Origin: RQOF01 sp964461135
GTDB taxonomy: Bacteria; Calditrichota; Calditrichia; RBG-13-44-9
DNA length: 44,324 bases
NCBI GenBank assembly: GCA_964461135.1
Contig: CAYWTB010000033.1
Location: 1-44,324 of the forward strand
Direction of reading: 5' to 3'
The notes beneath the pieces are model-generated. The model searched no databases, was not told the origin of the DNA, and saw only the letters and a list, made by a program, of their open reading frames with translations. How positions within the stretch are numbered: the stretch's first letter is position 1; the number at the start of each line of letters is the position of its first letter. The position numbers were made by a program, and so were the translations under genes. This document shows, in pieces, positions 25,368-33,565 of this stretch.

Positions 25368-25560
25368 CCCGGCAGAATTACGGGAGGGATCTGTTGACTG
25401 CCGTTGGGGTACAGGGGAGGCCTGAGGACAAATACCCCTGTAATGAACCGGGGAAGCAGGCAATTCTTTCATATTTCCCGTTAAAAAGCAGATCGGAAAA
25501 AGATTACTCCATACCATTAATTATGAGGTTTGGTTTAGACAGGTATTTTAAGGGAGTGGT
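25368..25560 (+). promoter_or_regulatory. Leader region of the sdh operon with a hairpin
   Basis: About 190 bp between the Ni-SOD gene and sdhC. TACAGGGG (25410-25417) pairs perfectly with CCCCTGTA (25435-25442), giving an eight-pair stem with a 17-base loop and more G/C-rich sequence around it. There is no T-run, so it is not an intrinsic terminator. I cannot match it to a known riboswitch; it may be a leader structure or a protein site. AGGGAG precedes the sdhC start. Confidence 0.4.
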
Positions 25561-26259
25561 ATGAAGAAAAACAGACTTCTGCATGCGGTTTTCTGGTCAA
25601 CGGTGGGAGAAAAATTAATTATTTCACTGGCTGACCTGGCGCTTTTTCTTTTTGTGATTATCCACCTTCTGGGTAATCTAAGCCTGGTTTTCAGTGGTGC
25701 GGATGCCTTTAATCTTTACTCGCACAGACTGATCAGCTTGGGCCCTCTGCTTTACATTGCCGAATTTCTCCTGGCGGCAGCCTTTCTTTTTCATATGACC
25801 CTGGCAGTGGTTACGACCCTTAGAAATCTCAGGACCCGTTCCGCAGGATACGTCATGCTGAAGAGTGCAGGTGGGGAGAGCAAAAAGACACTCTCATCCC
25901 GCACCATGATATATACCGGAATTGTGATCATTACTTTTAACGTCATTCACCTGACCACTTTCAAGTACGGACCGGGAATTAAGGAAGAATACGTAACTAC
26001 TGTGAATGGCGTGATCATGCGGGACCTGTACCGGCTGGTGGTGGAAGTGTTCCGGAACAGGTGGTATGTGATCTGGTAAGTGGCTGCCATGCTCTTTCTG
26101 GGTTTTCACCTGCGGCACGGTTTCTGGAGTGCCTTTCAGTCGCTGGGTGCCAATAATCAGGCAACTACTCGTATCCTGTACGGAACCGGACTTGTTTTTG
26201 CTTTAATTCTGGCCGCCGGCTTCATTTTTATTCCGCTTTATGTCTATTTCGTTTTATAA
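25561..26259 (+). pseudogene. sdhC: Succinate dehydrogenase/fumarate reductase cytochrome b subunit, interrupted by an in-frame stop
   Basis: The reading frame encodes a 232-residue class-B cytochrome b subunit (five-helix, di-heme type) that anchors SdhAB and passes electrons to or from quinone. Candidate heme histidines lie in FVIIHLLGNLSLVF, FHMTLAVVTTL, NVIHLTTFKYG and FLGFHLRHGFWSAFQSLG. A TAA at 26077-26079 interrupts it after YVIW. Beyond it the same frame continues as VAAMLFLGFHLRHGF through the last helix to a normal stop at 26257. Relatives have Tyr at that place, so a TAC or TAT to TAA change explains it. The last two helices, one with heme ligands, would be missing from the product. 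A sequencing error is possible, but sdhA downstream has two more lesions. Confidence 0.85.
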
Positions 26260-26288
26260 TTACCAAAGGGTAAGTAAGGAGAACATCA

Positions 26289-28231
26289 ATGTCATTTGAT
26301 GGCAAAATTCCGGAAGGAACCCCGCTGGAAGGCCGGAATCCTGAGGGTCCGATAGAAAAACGCTGGGAAAATGCCAGACATTCTTATGCTCTGGTAAGCC
26401 CGGCAAATAAGCAGAAACACCATATCATTGTAGCCGGAACCGGTCTTGCCGGTGCTTCAGCTGCCGCCACTCTGGGAGAGTTGGGATATAATGTCAAAAG
26501 TTTCTGCATACAGGATTCACCCCGCCGGGCACACAGCATTGCCGCCCAGGGGGGAATAAATGCGGCAAAAAACTATCAGAATGACGGAGACAGTGTCTGG
26601 AGGCTTTTTTATGATATGGTAAAAGGAGGCGATTTCCGGTCGCGAGAAACCAATGTTTACCGGCTGGCTGCGCTGAGTACGTACATTATTGACCAGGCTG
26701 TGGCGCAGGGCGTTCCTTTTGCACGGGAATACAGTGGTTTACTTGCCAACCGTTCCTTTGGCGGAGCGCTGGTATCCCGTACCTTCTATGCCCGCGGGCA
26801 GACCGGCCAGCAATTATTGTTGGGAGCTTACGGAGCCCTGCTGCGCCAGGTGGATGGAGGGCGGGTTCAACTTTTCCCGCGCCGGGAGATGCTGCATCTG
26901 GTCATAATCGACAATAAAGCCCGTGGTATTGTGGTACGCAATCTGATCAGCGGAGAAATTGAAACCTACACGGGTGATGCCGTGATTCTGGCCACCGGAG
27001 GATATTCCAATGCATATTATCTTTCCACCAATGCCAAGAATTCCAACGTTACAGCCGCATGGCGCTGTTACAGGGCGGTGCTTATTTTGCTAATCCTTGT
27101 TTTATCCAGATACATCCTACCTGTATTCCGGTTACCGGAGATTATCAGTCCAAACTTACCCTTATGAGCGAGAGCCTGCGCAATGACGGGCGGGTGTGAG
27201 TACCCAAAAACAACAACGATAAACGTAACCCGGCAGAAATCCCGGAAGAGGAACGGGATTATTATCTGGAGCGGCGCTATCCCGCATTTGGTAACCTGGT
27301 GCCTCGGGATGTAGCCTCCCGTGCAGCTAAAGCAGTATGTGATGAAGGGCGGGGCGTGGGTGAATCCGGCCGCGCGGTATATCTGGATTTCACAGATGCC
27401 ATCGCCCATCATGGCGAAGATTATATTCGCGATAAATATAGCAACCTTTTCGAAATGTATGAACGGATTACCGCAGAAAATCCCTATGTTACCCCCATGC
27501 GCATCTACCCTGCACTCCACTATACCATGGGGGGATTATGGGTGGATTATAACCTGATGAGCAATATTCCGGGATTATTTGTACTGGGTGAAGCCAATTT
27601 TTCGGATCATGGTGCTAACCGTCTGGGAGCCAGTGCTTTGATGCAGGGTCTGGCAGATGGTTATTTTATGATATCCTATACACTGGGGGATTATCTGAGA
27701 AACACATCACCGGAGCCGGTGGCCGCAGAGCACCCGGAATTTACTGAATCGGTAAAAGGCGTTAAAGATTACACTCACCGGCTGCTATCGGTAAAAGGGA
27801 AAAAAACGGTTATGGAATTCCATCGCCAGCTGGGACTAATGTTCTGGGAGATGGCCGGTATGTCCCGCACTGAAAAAGGCCTGAAGGAATTATTGCAGAA
27901 AATACCGGAATTGCGCAAAGAATTCTGGGAAAATATCTACGTCCCGGGCGTGGGTGAAGAACTGAATAAAAATCTGGAATTCGCCGGGAGGGTAGCCGAT
28001 TATATGGAGCTGGGAGAACTCATCGCGTTGGATGCCCTCAACCGCAATGAATCCTGTGGTGCCCATTTCCGGGGAGAATATCAGACGTCCGATCATGAAG
28101 CCAGGCGTGATGACAAACATTACAGTTATGTTGCGGCATGGGAATTTCAGAGGACGGACCAGGCTCCCGTTCTGCACAAGGAGCAGCATGAATTTGAATA
28201 TGTAAAACCGTCTCAACGCAGTTATAAATAA
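26289..28231 (+). pseudogene. sdhA: Succinate dehydrogenase/fumarate reductase flavoprotein, frameshift plus nonsense
   Basis: The restored product would be about 647 residues, normal for a class-B SdhA/FrdA. Present are the Rossmann motif GTGLAGASAAATLGELGY, the covalent-FAD His in RRAHSIAAQGGINAA, ARGQTGQQLLLGAYGAL, and after the lesions HYTMGGLWVDYN, NRLGASALMQGLADGYF and a C-terminal domain. Two lesions separate the halves. One base is missing between about 27058 and 27078, where the frame changes before GAYFANPCFIQIHPTCIP. Then TGA at 27197-27199 replaces the Trp codon in DGRV(W)VPK. The first frame ends at 27167 and an open frame resumes after 27199. AAGGAG precedes the ATG at 26289. 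The active flavoprotein cannot be made as written. TGA serves as a true stop elsewhere here, so recoding is unlikely. Confidence 0.9.
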
Positions 28232-28244
28232 GGAGCATGAAGCG

Positions 28245-28994
28245 ATGAATCTTACCCTGAAAATCTGGCGGCAAAAGGATCCCCGTGATAAAGGTCAACT
28301 GGTTGAATATAAGATAAGTGATGTTTCCCCCCATATGTCTTTTCTTGAAATGCTGGATGTGCTGAACGAACAGCTCATGAAAAAGGGAGAAGAGGTTATT
28401 GAATTCGATAGTGATTGCCGCGAAGGTATCTGTGGAACGTGCGGTCTGGTTATCAATGGAATTCCACATGGCGGAAGGCACCGTACGGCCACCTGTCAGC
28501 TTCATATGAGGCACTTTGAGGAGGGAGAAACCATAACAGTTGAACCGTTCCGGGCAAAAGCCTTTCCGGTCATTAAGGATCTGGTGGTGGACAGAAGTGC
28601 TTTTGACCGGATTCTTACTGCCGGAGGGTATATTTCGGTAAGAACGGGCAGTGCTCCAGAAGCCAATCTTATTCCGGTTTCCAAGGAGGTGGCAGATCAG
28701 GCCATGGATTCGGCAGAGTGCATCGGTTGCGGTGCCTGCGTGGCTGCCTGCCCCAATGCTTCCGCGTCATTGTTTGTGGGAGCTAAAATTTCCCATCTTT
28801 CTCTCTTACCGCAGGGACTTCCGGAAAGAAAGAGGCGGGCGATTGGTATGATTGCGAAAATGGATAAAGAGGGATTCGGAAACTGTACCAATCACGCCGA
28901 ATGCGAAGTCGTATGTCCCAAGGGAATCTCTATCAGCAATATTGCCCGCATGAGGCGGGAATATTTCAGGACATTGTTTAATTCCACGGAATAA
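28245..28994 (+). CDS. sdhB: Succinate dehydrogenase/fumarate reductase iron-sulfur subunit
   Basis: An intact 249-residue subunit that carries electrons from the flavoprotein to the heme subunit. The [2Fe-2S] domain has DSDCREGICGTCGLVING with the fourth Cys in RTATCQLH. The ferredoxin half has CIGCGACVAACPN for the [4Fe-4S] cluster, and NCTNHAECEVVCPKGI supplies the remaining ligands of the [3Fe-4S] and [4Fe-4S] clusters. Spacing of all Cys is normal. It follows sdhA by 13 bp with AAGGAG upstream, and a terminator follows. It is the only undamaged sdh gene here, which is odd because it has no use without SdhA and SdhC. Confidence 0.94.
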   Translation: MNLTLKIWRQKDPRDKGQLVEYKISDVSPHMSFLEMLDVLNEQLMKKGEEVIEFDSDCREGICGTCGLVINGIPHGGRHRTATCQLHMRHFEEGETITVEPFRAKAFPVIKDLVVDRSAFDRILTAGGYISVRTGSAPEANLIPVSKEVADQAMDSAECIGCGACVAACPNASASLFVGAKISHLSLLPQGLPERKRRAIGMIAKMDKEGFGNCTNHAECEVVCPKGISISNIARMRREYFRTLFNSTE

Positions 28995-29020
28995 AAAAAG
29001 CTGACCATACGGCCAGCTTT
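28993..29020. terminator. Bidirectional terminator between sdhB and the HU gene
   Basis: AAAGCTG and CAGCTTT with a partly paired interior (GACC / GGCC, one mismatch) form the stem at 28998-29020. On the minus strand it is followed by a run of T (complement of the A-run at 28993-28999), serving the HU gene; on the plus strand a short T-run serves sdhB. Confidence 0.82.
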
Positions 29021-29045
29021 ATCAAATCTAAAATTGTACACTATC

Positions 29046-29315
29046 TTAGAACATTTCTTTCAAACCTTTGCCTGGTCTGAATACCGGGGCTTTGCGAGCC
29101 GGAATTCTAATTTTGGCACCGGTTCGCGGGTTTCTTGCATCACGGGCCGGACGATTCACTACCTTGAAAGAGCCAAAACCAACCAGATTTACAGAACCGC
29201 CCTTTTTCATTTCGCCCCTTACAGAATGCAGAAATGCATTTAAAAATGCATCGGATTCTTTCCTGCTCTTCTTGGTTTTTGAAGCAATAGCATCTACTAA
29301 TTCTTTACGATTCAT
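29046..29315 (-). CDS. hup: HU-family DNA-binding protein
   Basis: An 89-residue histone-like protein. It shows the helical dimer region (MNRKELVDAIASKTKKSRKE), the conserved GFGSFKVVNRPARDARNPRTG turn and DNA-intercalating arm with the Asn-Pro tip (ARNPRTGAKIRIPARKAPVF) and the C-terminal FRPGKGLKE. HU bends and compacts DNA and assists replication, repair and recombination. Length is normal (about 90-95). AGGAGG lies four to nine bases before the ATG. Shared terminator with sdhB downstream; FlgM-like gene upstream on the same strand about 200 bp away. Confidence 0.95.
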   Translation of the reverse strand: MNRKELVDAIASKTKKSRKESDAFLNAFLHSVRGEMKKGGSVNLVGFGSFKVVNRPARDARNPRTGAKIRIPARKAPVFRPGKGLKEMF

Positions 29316-29512
29316 GAGGCCTCCTTATTTATTGGTGTAATAATTATGATTAAGTACGCATGAATTTGTTAAAATAACTTGAAAATGTCAAGTAGAAAAA
29401 TCAAAAAAGCGAGTTTTTTCTAGTATTTTAGAGTGTTTTGAGCATTTCATAAGATATTAAACGCTATAAAAAATTCCTTTAGTAAAAATCAGGTGGAATT
29501 TTTGTGTCCGGA

Positions 29513-29797
29513 TTATTCGAAATGGTCCTTTTTGAGCAGCGATCGCAACTCTGGTGAACGAAGAATTCGTTCCGCCACAACCTGTAAAACATCTTCCCGG
29601 TCATAGAAATTTTCGCTGATCCGCCGAACGATTTCGGCGACTCTTTCCGGACTGAGGTTGGGAGTTTCTGAAGATAGATCGTTCCCATCCCTGGTAACAT
29701 CTACCGATGATGCGCGTAATGCATCTTGAATTGCTTTGGCTTTTTGGCTTTTTTTCACAGTTTCCACACTAGTTTTAGTTGATTTAATATTTATCAT
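29513..29797 (-). CDS. FlgM-like anti-sigma-28 factor
   Basis: A 94-residue protein, basic and poorly structured in its first half (MINIKSTKTSVETVKKSQKA), then SPERVAEIVRRISENFYDR followed by EDVLQVVAERILRSPEL. That second half matches the FlgM pattern (DRVAELKxxI..G.Y.vd...VAekLL), the helices that bind sigma-28 (FliA). FlgM holds FliA inactive until the hook is finished and is then exported. I prefer the ATG at 29797 because family members are about 90-100 residues. A GTG at 29863 in frame would add 22 residues. Its neighbours FliW and FlgN-like support a flagellar role. The identity is good by pattern but not certain. Confidence 0.6.
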   Translation of the reverse strand: MINIKSTKTSVETVKKSQKAKAIQDALRASSVDVTRDGNDLSSETPNLSPERVAEIVRRISENFYDREDVLQVVAERILRSPELRSLLKKDHFE

Positions 29798-30202
29798 CCC
29801 TGATTTTTCCAGCAAATATGTTGTTTGATATATAACTTCCACAAATTTAGCCGAATCAAACACGTCTTCTTACTTTCTGTTCTTCATTCTATTCTTAATA
29901 TCGATTTTTTTTTAATCAACTTTAGCAAGTTAATCAAAATTTCATGGGTGGTTTTAAAACCTGGCGGCCGGATATTTTTCGCATTTTCCTATATCACAGG
30001 TATTTATCTGTCCCGGAAACATAAATTTTATGGGTAAATAAAATATCCTGGATATGGATAACTTTTACACAAAACGGCCGGGTGTGGTAATTCCACCACC
30101 ATTAGCCGGAAAAAATATTAAGCTTGGCATGGATTGAGGATAACAGGTGGTCTGGCTTCTTGATTCGCTTGTATAATAATTTTACAGAAGAGGACGCACG
30201 TT
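29798..30202. other. Intergenic region between FlgM-like and sigma-like genes
   Basis: About 400 bp, AT-rich, without a supported gene. A palindrome ATATCC-T-GGATAT is at 30042-30054 and a seven-pair bulged hairpin (GGTGTGG / CCACCACC) is at 30081-30100. The hairpin could end transcription from the sigma-like gene, but the T-run next to it is weak. Confidence 0.4.
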
Positions 30203-30415
30203 TTACAGTGAATTATAATGACCTTTGGCCACAATATTCTTCTCGGACTTCTTTTTGCCGGATACCTGGGATTTTACGTTCAGAACACTGTTCACCTGCT
30301 CCGAGGTAAGTCCCTCATAAAGATACAGACCCAGAAGCATCCGGTCTTCCGGGGATAAATTTTTCAACTGGGTTATCAGATCCTTAAATTTTGTATCTTT
30401 TTCTTGTTGTGGCAT
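30203..30415 (-). CDS. 70-residue protein resembling sigma-70 region 4
   Basis: A very short protein whose centre, LKNLSPEDRMLLGLYLYEGLTSEQVNSVLNVKSQVSGKKK, follows the sigma-70 region 4 pattern (L..LP..ER.vi.L.yfEGLt..EIa.vLgvs...V). The second, DNA-reading helix is short and basic and there are no regions 2 or 3, so it cannot be a complete sigma factor. AGGAG lies ten bases before the ATG at 30415. It sits 45 bp after FliW, where csrA usually lies in flagellar operons, so it is probably co-transcribed with FliW. It may be a regulator related to FliA or a remnant of a sigma gene; I cannot decide. Confidence 0.5.
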   Translation of the reverse strand: MPQQEKDTKFKDLITQLKNLSPEDRMLLGLYLYEGLTSEQVNSVLNVKSQVSGKKKSEKNIVAKGHYNSL

Positions 30416-30460
30416 ATCTCTATTTCTCCTGAGAATTTATTTTCAATTTGTGTTTAAACC

Positions 30461-30877
30461 CTAATTGAGCGGAAAATTAACGGGGAGCATGTCGGCCAGC
30501 AGGATGATTTGTTTTCCCTCTTTTTTAAAATAGTCAATGAGTATGGGGCCTTTAAGATTAAGCGTTGCAGCGCCCGGAGATCCCTGCAGACTCACCACAC
30601 AAAAAACCTCATATTGTGTGTTATTCTCTTTCAACTCATTCATCAATTCCAGGGGAAATTTTTTCTGATACTCTTTCATCAGAAGAAATGGATTCACCAG
30701 CGGAATGGCAAGATCGGTCCTCTCCAGTGCAATTAACCAGCAGAATGGTCTAAAATTATGATTGTTGATAATAGCAAAGTTTTTAAGATTTTCAAATCCG
30801 ATTATACCATCAGGAAAATGGATGATTTCTTCCTCCAAAATTTCAATTTCACCTATCGGTTTCACATCAACTCTCAT
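30461..30877 (-). CDS. fliW: Flagellar assembly factor FliW
   Basis: A 138-residue protein with the FliW hallmarks EEIIHFPDGIIGFENLKNFAII at the start, CWLIALERTDLAIPLVNP in the middle, and VVSLQGSPGAATLNLKGPILID with LLADMLPVNF at the end. FliW binds the RNA regulator CsrA or free flagellin and so matches flagellin synthesis to its export. GGAG lies about eight bases before the ATG. In most genomes csrA directly follows fliW; it does not here, and no csrA is found in the window. The upstream neighbour is FlgN-like and the downstream one the small sigma-like gene. Confidence 0.93.
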   Translation of the reverse strand: MRVDVKPIGEIEILEEEIIHFPDGIIGFENLKNFAIINNHNFRPFCWLIALERTDLAIPLVNPFLLMKEYQKKFPLELMNELKENNTQYEVFCVVSLQGSPGAATLNLKGPILIDYFKKEGKQIILLADMLPVNFPLN

Positions 30878-31102
30878 TAAATTGACTCCGTATCTGTCCT
30901 CTTTATATTCAGCAATTTGAGTGCCAAAGAATTCCGGGGGAAAAGTATTCCTTTAAAATACTATATATTAATGAATTAAGCTGAATCCATATACGGGAAC
31001 GGAAAAATTATTAATGGTTTTTCAACACTTTGAACGAAAAATACAACAGTCCTGTTCTGCAAATTAGACCCCTGTAGAATGAAAGTGTGACAAGTTTCTG
31101 TT

Positions 31103-31588
31103 TTATTTTGACCTGTTTTTGGGAACAGGATGATGAAGAGGCAACAGTGGTTGACCGGATCGAGTGGTTATCTTTTGTCTGTGCATCTCTACCCTGTTCT
31201 TACGGGGAGTTAACGGGATGGAGTTTTGGGCCAGTAAATCATTGTTTCTTTTTATGCGTTCTATTTCAGATACGATTTGGTGAAGCTGATCCCGATAAGC
31301 AAAATATTCCGTCGCCGCTTCATCTTTAAGTGACAGCGATATGATAATATCGGTCTGATCCGATGACACGCGGCTGAATGTTTTAAGCTTTCCGACCAGT
31401 GATCTCCAGCCGGACTCGAGATTGAGCATGTCCTCCATGCAGGATCGTTGAACCACGGCCAGTTTATCCAGCCCATCTTTATGGGGATCCACTACCAGTT
31501 TCTGTTTTTTCAGGTAAAGATCTTTTAGTCTGGAGAGAACCCGTATACGCTCGGTCATCAGATGTAATATTTCTTGTTGCACGCTCAT
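31103..31588 (-). CDS. FlgN-like flagellar export chaperone
   Basis: A 161-residue, strongly helical protein (MSVQQEILHLMTERIRVLSR, then LKDLYLKKQKLVVDPHKDGL, and further on QLHQIVSEIERIKRNNDLL). It has the antiparallel coiled-coil pattern of FlgN, the chaperone for hook-junction proteins FlgK and FlgL. The C-terminus is basic and disordered (RQKITTRSGQ to KNRSK). I start at the ATG at 31588, which has GGAG six bases upstream; the frame stays open further but that part overlaps the heptad repeat locus. No flgK or flgL lies next to it, which is unusual. FlgN sequences are weakly conserved, so the call depends partly on the neighbours. Confidence 0.55.
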   Translation of the reverse strand: MSVQQEILHLMTERIRVLSRLKDLYLKKQKLVVDPHKDGLDKLAVVQRSCMEDMLNLESGWRSLVGKLKTFSRVSSDQTDIIISLSLKDEAATEYFAYRDQLHQIVSEIERIKRNNDLLAQNSIPLTPRKNRVEMHRQKITTRSGQPLLPLHHPVPKNRSK

Positions 31589-31663
31589 GTTTTTCTCCAT
31601 CAGGGGATTCATATGATCGGATGGAAGTTTATTTACTTTAATAAATTCAGGAGCGGAAGGACT

Positions 31664-31808
31664 AAGATGAAAGATTAAAGATTCCCGCCGACCCTGACTC
31701 CTTCCAGTCGTCTCGTCGGGACTAAACCTTCCACGGTTTAGCAAGTATCCAGACTCCAGACTGCCGACCGCTAACTTTTTTTCTTTTATCTTTCATCTTT
31801 AATCTTGT
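31664..31808. repeat. Intergenic heptad-period repeat locus B
   Basis: This has the same design as locus A. The left arm (31664-31684) holds three in-phase heptads of the form AAGATNN. The right arm (31746-31808) holds nine in-phase heptads, beginning with TATCCAG and ACTCCAG and drifting to ATCTTTC, ATCTTTA and ATCTTGT. The outer units of the two arms are reverse complements (AAGATGAAAGAT versus ATCTTTCATCTT). The core has a separate hairpin, CTAAACC (31722-31728) with GGTTTAG (31735-31741). The units TATCCAG and ACTCCAG also resemble the middle of the right arm of locus A. Confidence 0.78.
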
Positions 31809-31838
31809 TTTTCTACCACCCGCCAATCCTGTTCTCTC

Positions 31839-33188
31839 TTATCTTTTCTGTTTCAGAACATCCCAGTGACCTTTTTTAAGATCCGGAAGGATGTCTGAGA
31901 TGGGAGTCTGCTGCCTGATCAATTTTTCCAATCGAAATCCGATGCCCGGTATACCCAGAACCACTGCCCCCAGCAGGGTGCGGGAATTGTGTATCAGCTT
32001 AAGGCAGTATTCCTGAGGTGGATTAGTGTGTAAAATTTCCTCTTCGTGTGCGGATTGCGCATATCTTTTACCCACAGTGGTCAGTTCAGTGCCGGATACC
32101 TTCAGGATATGCAGCGGAGTGGTTCCGGTATAGGTCACCGGCAAGCCGGCGACAGCAGTGCCCGCCACCATCCCCTGGTCCACCGCGGCCGGCCATATTC
32201 CCCAAAGGTTGCCATTAAATTCTATGACATCCCCGGCCGCGTACATGTTTCCAATGGACGTCTCCATTTGGTTATTGACAATAATACCGCGATTTACTTT
32301 AATAGCCGCAGTTTGTGCCAGCTGAGTATTGGGTATCACTCCGGCCGAGATCAATACCATTTCAGCCGGAAAAATTGTACGGTCCGAGAGCATAACGCTG
32401 TTTACTCTCAACTTTCCCTGCAATGACTTCACCGCTGAGGCCAGCCTGATGGTAATTCCCCGCTTCTCAAGAATGGACTGTAAAACCGCTGCACCCTCCG
32501 CATTCAGTTGGGAGGGAAGCAGATGGTCTGCCAGCTCGATGATGGTGACGGTCAAGCCGATCTTGTTCAGGCTGCTGGCCGCTTCTATGCCAAGAATTCC
32601 GCCACCGATTACCACGGCGGTGTCCCTGTTCCGAGCACAGGAACGGATGGAGAGAGCATCCTGAAGGTTTCGCAGTGAGAAAATTCCTTCCGTTTTCACA
32701 CCCCTGAAGGGAGGAATAACGGGGGATGCCCCCGTGGCCAGGATGAGTTTGTCGTAGGGATATTTGTTGCCCCCCCGGTCTGTGACACGCTTTTTTCCGG
32801 GTTCAATTGATGTTACCGGATTATCAAGATTTACCGATATCTGCTGTTTTTCGTACCATTGTGTGGGGAAAATCTGAATTTTATCCGCGGCATTCTCTTC
32901 CCCGATAAAGGTGGAGAGATGGATGCGGGAATAGAAATGATAAGGTTCCCGTGAAAAAACAGTAATTTGAACCGCCGGATTCTTTTCCCGGATAAGACGG
33001 GCAGCTTCCATACCCGCAGCCCCATTCCCGACTATCACTACCTTGTTTAGTGGTGGACGGGAGATGTGAGAAAACAGGGCTTCCATCTCTTTGAAGTCTT
33101 CCGGCCCTGCTCCGCATACCGGGCAAAGCGGAGGCGGTGAATTCCCTACATGTATGTAGCCACAGATTTTACAACGCCATTTTTCCAC
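31839..33188 (-). CDS. Rubredoxin-NAD(P)/FAD oxidoreductase fusion
   Basis: A 449-residue protein. Residues 1-35 form a compact rubredoxin-like iron site with Cys6-X2-Cys9 and Cys22-X2-Cys25 (WRCKICGYIHV to PVCGAGPEDF). Residues about 48-449 are a pyridine-nucleotide oxidoreductase: FAD motif VVIVGNGAAGMEAARLI, NAD(P)H motif AVVIGGGILGIEAASSLNK, second FAD motif NMYAAGDVIEF. It lacks the CxxxxC redox disulfide, like NADH:rubredoxin reductases and BfrB/NirB-like enzymes. The expected reaction is NAD(P)H to FAD to the attached iron site. Partners in anaerobes are rubredoxin-linked peroxide or superoxide reductases. The start is a GTG at 33188 with AGGA upstream. Stand-alone gene next to an IS element. 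Confidence 0.88.
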   Translation of the reverse strand: MEKWRCKICGYIHVGNSPPPLCPVCGAGPEDFKEMEALFSHISRPPLNKVVIVGNGAAGMEAARLIREKNPAVQITVFSREPYHFYSRIHLSTFIGEENAADKIQIFPTQWYEKQQISVNLDNPVTSIEPGKKRVTDRGGNKYPYDKLILATGASPVIPPFRGVKTEGIFSLRNLQDALSIRSCARNRDTAVVIGGGILGIEAASSLNKIGLTVTIIELADHLLPSQLNAEGAAVLQSILEKRGITIRLASAVKSLQGKLRVNSVMLSDRTIFPAEMVLISAGVIPNTQLAQTAAIKVNRGIIVNNQMETSIGNMYAAGDVIEFNGNLWGIWPAAVDQGMVAGTAVAGLPVTYTGTTPLHILKVSGTELTTVGKRYAQSAHEEEILHTNPPQEYCLKLIHNSRTLLGAVVLGIPGIGFRLEKLIRQQTPISDILPDLKKGHWDVLKQKR

Positions 33189-33409
33189 AAAAATTCCTGA
33201 TTGCAGGTTATATCCCGGTAATTAATGCCGGTGTGCTGGTCAAAAAACTAAAAAACGATCCGTATGGAAACAATAATTAGTTTAAAAATAATCTGTTGAA
33301 TAAAAAAATGGGTCATCATTAAAATGAATAGCAGGTTTAACGTCTGATAAACTATTGAACATCAGGACTATTCGTCTGTAACAGTCGCATAAACGGCCTT
33401 TAATGAATC
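33189..33409. other. Intergenic region upstream of the rubredoxin fusion
   Basis: About 220 bp of AT-rich sequence that should hold the promoter of the minus-strand oxidoreductase gene. No gene, terminator or repeat seen. The IS left end follows directly. Confidence 0.4.
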
Positions 33410-33429
33410 TATTAACCCAACTTAGACAC
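33410..33429 (+). repeat. Left terminal inverted repeat of the IS
   Basis: TATTAACCCAACTTAGACAC; 19 of 20 positions match the reverse complement of 35349-35368 (A versus C at the fifteenth base). Confidence 0.9.
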
Positions 33430-33565
33430 CTAAAAATATTTTAGCCTGAATTTAGGGGTTTTGAGACTCCTAACCTATTGTTTTTTATTGACTGGTTTTT
33501 GAAAATGGCGTGTAGTGAAGACCTACCCTCTTGATTCCCAGGATAGAATGTGTAATTTATACTCG

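Noticed and set aside
26077..26079. Stop-codon readthrough in sdhC
   Set aside because: TAA is the strongest stop and no readthrough context is visible; decay or sequence error is simpler.
27197..27199. TGA read as tryptophan (genetic code change)
   Set aside because: TGA is used as the normal stop in several genes here, including tight ATGA overlaps (15444, 16985, 42887), and sdhA has a second lesion nearby.
31588..31744. Longer N-terminus for the FlgN-like protein
   Set aside because: The added part overlaps the heptad repeat locus and lacks a ribosome site, while the ATG at 31588 has GGAG.
33488..33516. Promoter TTGACT-N17-TGTAGT inside the IS left end
   Set aside because: The -10 match is weak and I have no further support; not listed as a feature.
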